Notes under the pieces: model-generated
Told to the model about the DNA's origin: nothing
Seen by the model: the letters and a program-made list of their open reading frames with translations, nothing else
Databases searched by the model: none
Position numbers and translations under genes: made by a program
Part shown: in pieces, positions 28,925-33,760 of the stretch
Position numbering within the stretch: the stretch's first letter is position 1
Layout of the letters: every line of letters starts with the position of its first letter
Assembly (NCBI GenBank): GCA_947472615.1
Contig: CANJEY010000004.1
Location: 1 to 33,760 of the forward strand
Direction of reading: 5' to 3'
Source of the DNA: Beijerinckiaceae bacterium
GTDB lineage: Bacteria; Pseudomonadota; Alphaproteobacteria; Rhizobiales; Beijerinckiaceae
DNA: 33,760 nucleotides

Positions 28925-29377
28925 CTAGGCCGACCGCTCTTCGGTCGCATCCTGATCCGTCGCCTGCGAAACTTCTGCAGGTGGCGCAAGGGAGACGACC
29001 AGTTCGACCAGACGACGGCGAACCTTCGGGTCCTTGATGCGCGCAAACGCCATGTTGAGGGAAACGCCCTCGGGACTCGCCATGAAATCCGACACGTAAG
29101 CGGGCGTATGCTCCTCGGCGAATCCCACAAGCGGATAGGGCTCGCCGGTCGGCGCTCCCTCGAAGAAGAACGAGGGTGGCGCTTTCAGGATCTTGGAAAT
29201 CTGCTGCAGGCGGCTGGCCCCGATGCGATTGGTGCCCTTTTCGTATTTCTGCACCTGCTGAAAGCTCAGTCCCAGTGCGCCAGCCAGCTTCTCCTGGCTG
29301 AGGCCCAGAAGCGTGCGACGCATCTTCACGCGGCTACCGACGTGTCGATCTATTGGGTTGGGCGACTTGGCCACCAA
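28925..29377 (-). CDS. XRE family HTH regulator, PhrR/PraR-like
   Basis: HVGSRVKMRRTLLGLSQEKLAGALGLSFQQVQKYEKGTNRIGASRLQQISKIL; located between lnt and metK. Start TTG 29377 or GTG 29374. Confidence 0.88.
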   Translation of the reverse strand: MVAKSPNPIDRHVGSRVKMRRTLLGLSQEKLAGALGLSFQQVQKYEKGTNRIGASRLQQISKILKAPPSFFFEGAPTGEPYPLVGFAEEHTPAYVSDFMASPEGVSLNMAFARIKDPKVRRRLVELVVSLAPPAEVSQATDQDATEERSA

Positions 29378-29480
29378 AACCGACTCTCCGAACTTCCTAC
29401 TCGCTCGCTGACAAATCATGGTCGGATTTGGCGGGCTTGCCGTCAACCAGAAACGCAACGGTTCCGGGCGCCGCGTCGAT

Positions 29481-31112
29481 CTACCGCCGCCGCGACCCCA
29501 GAACCTTCCCCAGACATCCTAAAATCGCCGCCAGAAGCCAGACTACGATCGGCGCGCCATTCGGGACTCTGGAAAACAGGGTCGGCTCGATCGGCTGCGG
29601 CAATTGTCCGTCCAGCACGCCCTCGACCCCCAGCCGCAAACTCGACACAACCCGGCCGTACGGGTCGATAATCGCCGAAATCCCCGTGTTGGCGACGCGG
29701 ATCATCGGCAGACCCTGCTCGATGCTTCTGAGTCGCGCCTGTGAAAAGTGCTGGTAGGGCCCGGTCGTCAATCCGAACCAGCCATCGTTCGTGACGTTCA
29801 GGAGATATTTCGGCCGCGCGCCGGTCGCGGCTGCCTCGTCGGGAAAGATCGCCTCATAGCAGATCAGCGGCAGACCCGCCGGCAGGCCGGGGATCATGAT
29901 CTGTCGAGGCCCCGACCCGGCCGTGAAGCCTCCCGGGATGTGCACGAACTGACGGAGTTTCAGTTTCTCCAGCAACCAGCCGAGCGGCAGATATTCGCCG
30001 AACGGGACGAGATGAACCTTGTCATACCCCTGCTCGGCGAGGCCATCCTTGGTGAGAACCTGCAGCGAATTGAAGTATTGCGGCGGTCCGCCCCGCACCG
30101 TCTCCGCCCGTGCGGCGCCGGTGACCAGAATCGCGCCGCTCGACAGTCGCGCGGCGAGTCGCCGAGTGGCGTCAGGATCACGGGAAAGAATGAACGGAAA
30201 TGCCGATTCCGGCCAAAACAAATGCGTGACGTCTGCGATGCCGCTTGTGGTCGGCGAGGTGGCGCGGTCGGACAGCGTTAGATAGTGCTGAAGCACGCGG
30301 TCCTTGTTATCGGCGCGAAATTTTTCATCCTGCTGCAGATTGGGCTGCATGATCCGCAGCCGGACGCCGCCGACCACACCGGCGTCGGGTCGAGAGAGAC
30401 GATATGCGCCGACCGCCGCCAGCGCCGCCAGCGCTGCGCAGGCGAGAAGCAGCGGCCTGAAGCGCAGCCGTGTCGTTTCGCCGTTAGGATCGCCATCCGT
30501 AATGGTGGCTGGCGCGGCAAAAATGGCGATCGCCAGAATGGTCAGGCCGTACAGGCCGATCCCGCTGGCGGCCTGCCCCAGAACGGCGTTCGACCCCAGC
30601 GCCATGCCAAACACGTTCCATGGAAACCCGGTGAGCAGGTTTCCCCTCAGCCATTCCGACAGGCCGAGGCCGGTTGCGAGCGCAAAGATGCGCCAGGGAC
30701 CATTCGACCAGACCATCCGGGCGATGGCGAAACCGACGGCCGGAAAGAACGCCAGAATGGCGGGTAGGCCGAGAACGCCCAGCGGCAGAGCCCATGCGAA
30801 CTGGTCCGCCTCGACCAGAAAGGCCGCCCCCAGCCACCAAAGACCCGCGACGAAATAGCCGAAGCCCAGCCACCAGCCGGCTTCGCCCGCTTCCAGCAGG
30901 CCGCGTATCCAGCCGGCGACTCTGCGATCGGTTGCAGCGCGACCGACGCATCCGTCGATCATCCAGACGGAGACTGTCATCGGCACGATCATCAGCGGGA
31001 ACAGGTCAAACGGCGCGAGCGCCAGAGCGCCGATGGCGCCGGCCAGAAATGCATATGCGCGGCGACGCCAGCCCCAGGCCAGAACAACTTCGTGCGCGAC
31101 CGCGAGCATCAT
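29481..31112 (-). CDS. lnt: Apolipoprotein N-acyltransferase
   Basis: LSEWLRGNLLTGFPWNVFG, LFWPESAFPF, YDKVHLVPFGEYLP, PLICYEAIFPDE, NVTNDGWFG, RVANTGISAIIDPYGRV. Confidence 0.96.
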   Translation of the reverse strand: MMLAVAHEVVLAWGWRRRAYAFLAGAIGALALAPFDLFPLMIVPMTVSVWMIDGCVGRAATDRRVAGWIRGLLEAGEAGWWLGFGYFVAGLWWLGAAFLVEADQFAWALPLGVLGLPAILAFFPAVGFAIARMVWSNGPWRIFALATGLGLSEWLRGNLLTGFPWNVFGMALGSNAVLGQAASGIGLYGLTILAIAIFAAPATITDGDPNGETTRLRFRPLLLACAALAALAAVGAYRLSRPDAGVVGGVRLRIMQPNLQQDEKFRADNKDRVLQHYLTLSDRATSPTTSGIADVTHLFWPESAFPFILSRDPDATRRLAARLSSGAILVTGAARAETVRGGPPQYFNSLQVLTKDGLAEQGYDKVHLVPFGEYLPLGWLLEKLKLRQFVHIPGGFTAGSGPRQIMIPGLPAGLPLICYEAIFPDEAAATGARPKYLLNVTNDGWFGLTTGPYQHFSQARLRSIEQGLPMIRVANTGISAIIDPYGRVVSSLRLGVEGVLDGQLPQPIEPTLFSRVPNGAPIVVWLLAAILGCLGKVLGSRRR

Positions 31113-31190
31113 GGAGCCTGCGACCTACAGGTTCGAATCAGGATTGGTTCGGTTATGCCGGGTCTTGCGCGGACGAGCCAGCGCGAATGC

Positions 31191-32147
31191 TTATCGCGCC
31201 TCGGGCGTGGCCTGCCTCAGCCGCAGACGAATGCGCTTGAGGCGGCGCGGGTCGGCGTCGAGAATCTGACACTCCACCTGTTCGTCGATGATCAGAACCT
31301 CGCCCCGCACCGGCACACGGCCGGCGCGCGCCGCGATGAGCCCGCCGATCGTCTCGATGTCCTCGCTATCGCCATCGACGTCGAAGTCATGGCCCATCGC
31401 GGCTTCCACATCGGTGAGCGCCGCGCGCGCATCTGCCACGAAAGCGCCGTCGGCGGCCGCTTCGATCGATGGCGGCGCGACGTCGTCGTGTTCGTCCTCG
31501 ATGTCGCCGACGACGACTTCGACGATGTCTTCGAGCGACACCAGCCCGTCGGTGCCGCCATATTCGTCGATCACCAGCGCCATGTGGGTGCGCGACGCCT
31601 GCATCTTCACCAGCAAATCCAGCGCCGGCATGGAGACAGGTACGAACAGAACCGGCCGGGTGATCTTGGCGGATTCGAGCGTGGCGGAAAAATCGACGCC
31701 GCCGCTTTGTTGCGGCGCGGGCGCGTCCGCTTCTTTGCGATCGGCGGCAAAACCAGCGGATTCGGCGATGTAATCGACGAAATCGCGGATGTGAACCATG
31801 CCGCGAGGGTCGTCGAGCGTCTCGCCATAGACCGGCAGACGCGAATGTTCAGCGGCGCGAAACAGGGCCAGAACATCGCCTAGCGTGCGGTTCATCGACA
31901 CGCTGATGATATCGGCACGGGGAATCATGATGTCCTTCACCCGCACCTCGTGCAGGCGAAGAACGTTCTTCAACATCGTTCGTTCGTGCGCGGAAAGCTC
32001 CGCGTCGGCCGCCGATTCCTCAAGCGCTTCCTCAAGGCCCTCGCGCACCGAAGGCTCATCGATGCCGAACAGCGCCCGGATGCGGCTGACGAGACTTGGC
32101 CGCTCGGGCTTCGTCTCAGGAAGAGTGCTGGAAGGTTCGTCGTTCAT
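31191..32147 (-). CDS. corC: CorC/hemolysin C family CBS-domain protein
   Basis: VRVKDIMIPRADIISV, SRLPVYGETLDDPRGMVHIRDFVDYI, MALVIDEYGGTDGLVSLEDIVEVVVGDIEDEHD. Confidence 0.95.
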   Translation of the reverse strand: MNDEPSSTLPETKPERPSLVSRIRALFGIDEPSVREGLEEALEESAADAELSAHERTMLKNVLRLHEVRVKDIMIPRADIISVSMNRTLGDVLALFRAAEHSRLPVYGETLDDPRGMVHIRDFVDYIAESAGFAADRKEADAPAPQQSGGVDFSATLESAKITRPVLFVPVSMPALDLLVKMQASRTHMALVIDEYGGTDGLVSLEDIVEVVVGDIEDEHDDVAPPSIEAAADGAFVADARAALTDVEAAMGHDFDVDGDSEDIETIGGLIAARAGRVPVRGEVLIIDEQVECQILDADPRRLKRIRLRLRQATPEAR

Positions 32148-32635
32148 GGCGAAATGTGCGCTGGCGAATCAGCTGAATATGGATCCGCGATACCATGCGC
32201 AGCGAGAATTTCGCGCTCCTTGTTTTCCATCACAAGCGCATCCTGCTCCTCGACATGGTCGAACCCGACGAGGTGCAGAAAGCCATGGGCGATGAGATGC
32301 GCCGTATGATCGGCGATGGATTTTCCCTCGTCCGCCGCCTCAAGCTGAACCGTTTCAAACGCGATGGCGATATCGCCCAGCATCAGGCGAAGTCCGCCCT
32401 GGGCGGTCGCCGGAAAGGACAGAACATTCGTGGGCTTGTCGATGTTGCGCCAATCATGATTGAGTTCGCGAATCCGAGCGTCATCGCAGAACATCAGGCT
32501 GACTTCCGCGCCATCAATGATGTCGACGCCACACAGGCGTGCAGACGTCTGGACAATTTCCTCCGCGATGCGCGCCCGATCGGCCAAACTTTCCCAGTCG
32601 CCGGACTCGTCGATGATGTCGAGACTGACGCTCAC
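32144..32635 (-). CDS. ybeY: rRNA maturation endoribonuclease YbeY
   Basis: LNHDWRNIDKPTNVLSFP, LGDIAIAFETV, HLIAHGFLHLVGFDHVEEQDALVMENKE. Confidence 0.96.
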   Translation of the reverse strand: MSVSLDIIDESGDWESLADRARIAEEIVQTSARLCGVDIIDGAEVSLMFCDDARIRELNHDWRNIDKPTNVLSFPATAQGGLRLMLGDIAIAFETVQLEAADEGKSIADHTAHLIAHGFLHLVGFDHVEEQDALVMENKEREILAAHGIADPYSADSPAHISP

Positions 32636-33720
32636 CGCTGTTCCTGCGCGCGACGGGCAGCGGCTTCGTAAGCTGTCACAATGCGACGGACGAGATCGTG
32701 CCGAACGACGTCTGAATCCTTGAAGACTACATGGCCGATCTCTTCCAGACCCGACAACAGCCCGATGGCCTCGCCGAGGCCGGACCGCTGGCCAATCGGC
32801 AAATCGGTCTGCGTTGGATCGCCGGTGACGATCATGCGAGAGTTCTCGCCGAGGCGCGTGAGAAACATCTTCATCTGCATGGACGTGGCGTTTTGCGCTT
32901 CGTCGAGCAGAACGCAGGCGTTCGTCAGAGTGCGGCCGCGCATGAACGCCAGTGGCGCAACCTCGATCATACCGGTCTGCATCCCGCGTTCGACGATACG
33001 CCCGTCCATGAAATCATGCAGCGCGTCGTAGATTGGCCGCAGATAGGGATCGACCTTGTCCTTCATGTCGCCCGGCAGGAAGCCCAGCCGCTCTCCAGCC
33101 TCGACGGCTGGCCGCGACAGGATCAGCCGCTCCACGATGCCCTTTTCGAGCAACGACACCGCAAAGCCGACCGCCAGCCACGTCTTGCCGGTGCCGGCCG
33201 GGCCTTCGGCGAAAACGAGTTCGTGCTGCTTTAACTGGCGGAGATAGACGTCCTGCGCCGCATTTCGCGCCCGCACAACGCCCTTTTTTCGCGTGGTGAG
33301 CTGCTCGAATCCGCCTTTCGGGGTCTCGTCGCGCGGAAACAGCGAGCCCTGGAGAACGCCTTCCTGAATGGCGCCATCGACATCCCCGAGACTCACGGTC
33401 TGACCGAGCTTCACGCGCCCATAAAGATTTTCGAACACACGGCGGGCGTTTTCACAGGCGTCAGCAGGACCCTTGATGGTGATGTGATTGCCGTTTGCGT
33501 GTGCCGAAACGCCCAGCTTGCGTTCGATTTTCGCCAGATTCTGATCGTATTGGCCAAGCACCAGCGAAGCCAGACGATTGTCCTCGAAAGCCAGCGTCAC
33601 TTCGGTCGGCGCGGCGTCGGCGCGATTCAATCCGCCCCCAACGGCTTCACGTCCGACGGGAGACTCGCGGCCCGCGCCCGCCCGTGTGCCGGCGCCATCG
33701 GGCCTGTCCGAAGGTTTCAA
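32632..33720 (-). CDS. phoH: PhoH family ATPase
   Basis: FAEGPAGTGKTWLAVGFAVSLL, LSRPAVEAGERLGFLPGDMKDKVDPYLRPIYDAL, LLDEAQNATSMQMKMFLTRLGENSRMIVTGDPTQTDLP; TTG start. Confidence 0.95.
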   Translation of the reverse strand: MKPSDRPDGAGTRAGAGRESPVGREAVGGGLNRADAAPTEVTLAFEDNRLASLVLGQYDQNLAKIERKLGVSAHANGNHITIKGPADACENARRVFENLYGRVKLGQTVSLGDVDGAIQEGVLQGSLFPRDETPKGGFEQLTTRKKGVVRARNAAQDVYLRQLKQHELVFAEGPAGTGKTWLAVGFAVSLLEKGIVERLILSRPAVEAGERLGFLPGDMKDKVDPYLRPIYDALHDFMDGRIVERGMQTGMIEVAPLAFMRGRTLTNACVLLDEAQNATSMQMKMFLTRLGENSRMIVTGDPTQTDLPIGQRSGLGEAIGLLSGLEEIGHVVFKDSDVVRHDLVRRIVTAYEAAARRAQEQR

Positions 33721-33760
33721 ACAGGAACTCCTCGCTCCTCGCAGCGCCTGACGAACTCGC

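Noticed and set aside
31120-31150. tRNA T-arm-like ggttcgaatc near the start of lnt
   Set aside because: Flanking bases do not form a 5-bp T stem and no acceptor or anticodon arms are visible.
33721-33760. C-terminus of a miaB-like gene upstream of phoH
   Set aside because: miaB often precedes phoH in these bacteria, but 40 bp are too few and the candidate frame (EFVRRCEERGVPV*) is not diagnostic.
1-33760. Mobile elements, CRISPR arrays, toxin-antitoxin or phage-defence modules
   Set aside because: No transposase or integrase, no regularly spaced direct repeats, and no defence-type proteins in the plausible ORFs; all main ORFs belong to familiar families.

Overview
The window is a GC-rich, gene-dense chromosomal segment that looks alphaproteobacterial (Rhizobiales-like), judged from gene content, gene order and protein style. 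I see no phage, transposon, CRISPR array, rRNA or tRNA. Most of it is conserved housekeeping: mutM, ubiE-ubiB-coaBC-dut, Rrf2 regulator-cysK, rpsT-dnaA, metK-trmB, and phoH-ybeY-corC-lnt-(PhrR/PraR-like HTH)-metK. Accessory content includes a B12 locus (cobU, btuF, cobalamin riboswitch, btuB-btuC-btuD), an aminotransferase coupled to an orphan PotF-like binding protein, a RegB/RegA (ActS/ActR) redox two-component pair divergent from an orphan Rieske oxygenase, a PHA depolymerase and a YgjP-type metallopeptidase. I found no convincing undescribed multi-gene system. The points most worth a second look are non-coding: a GANTC cluster with an inverted repeat in the ~800 bp rpsT-dnaA gap, a 32-bp perfect palindrome apparently inside the 5' end of trmB, a terminator-like hairpin in the rpsT leader, an AT-rich dyad region between the Rrf2 gene and cysK, a PhaR-like half-dyad upstream of phaZ, and a CGTTCG repeat cluster in the metK leader. 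All calls come from reading the sequence and supplied translations; no searches were run.
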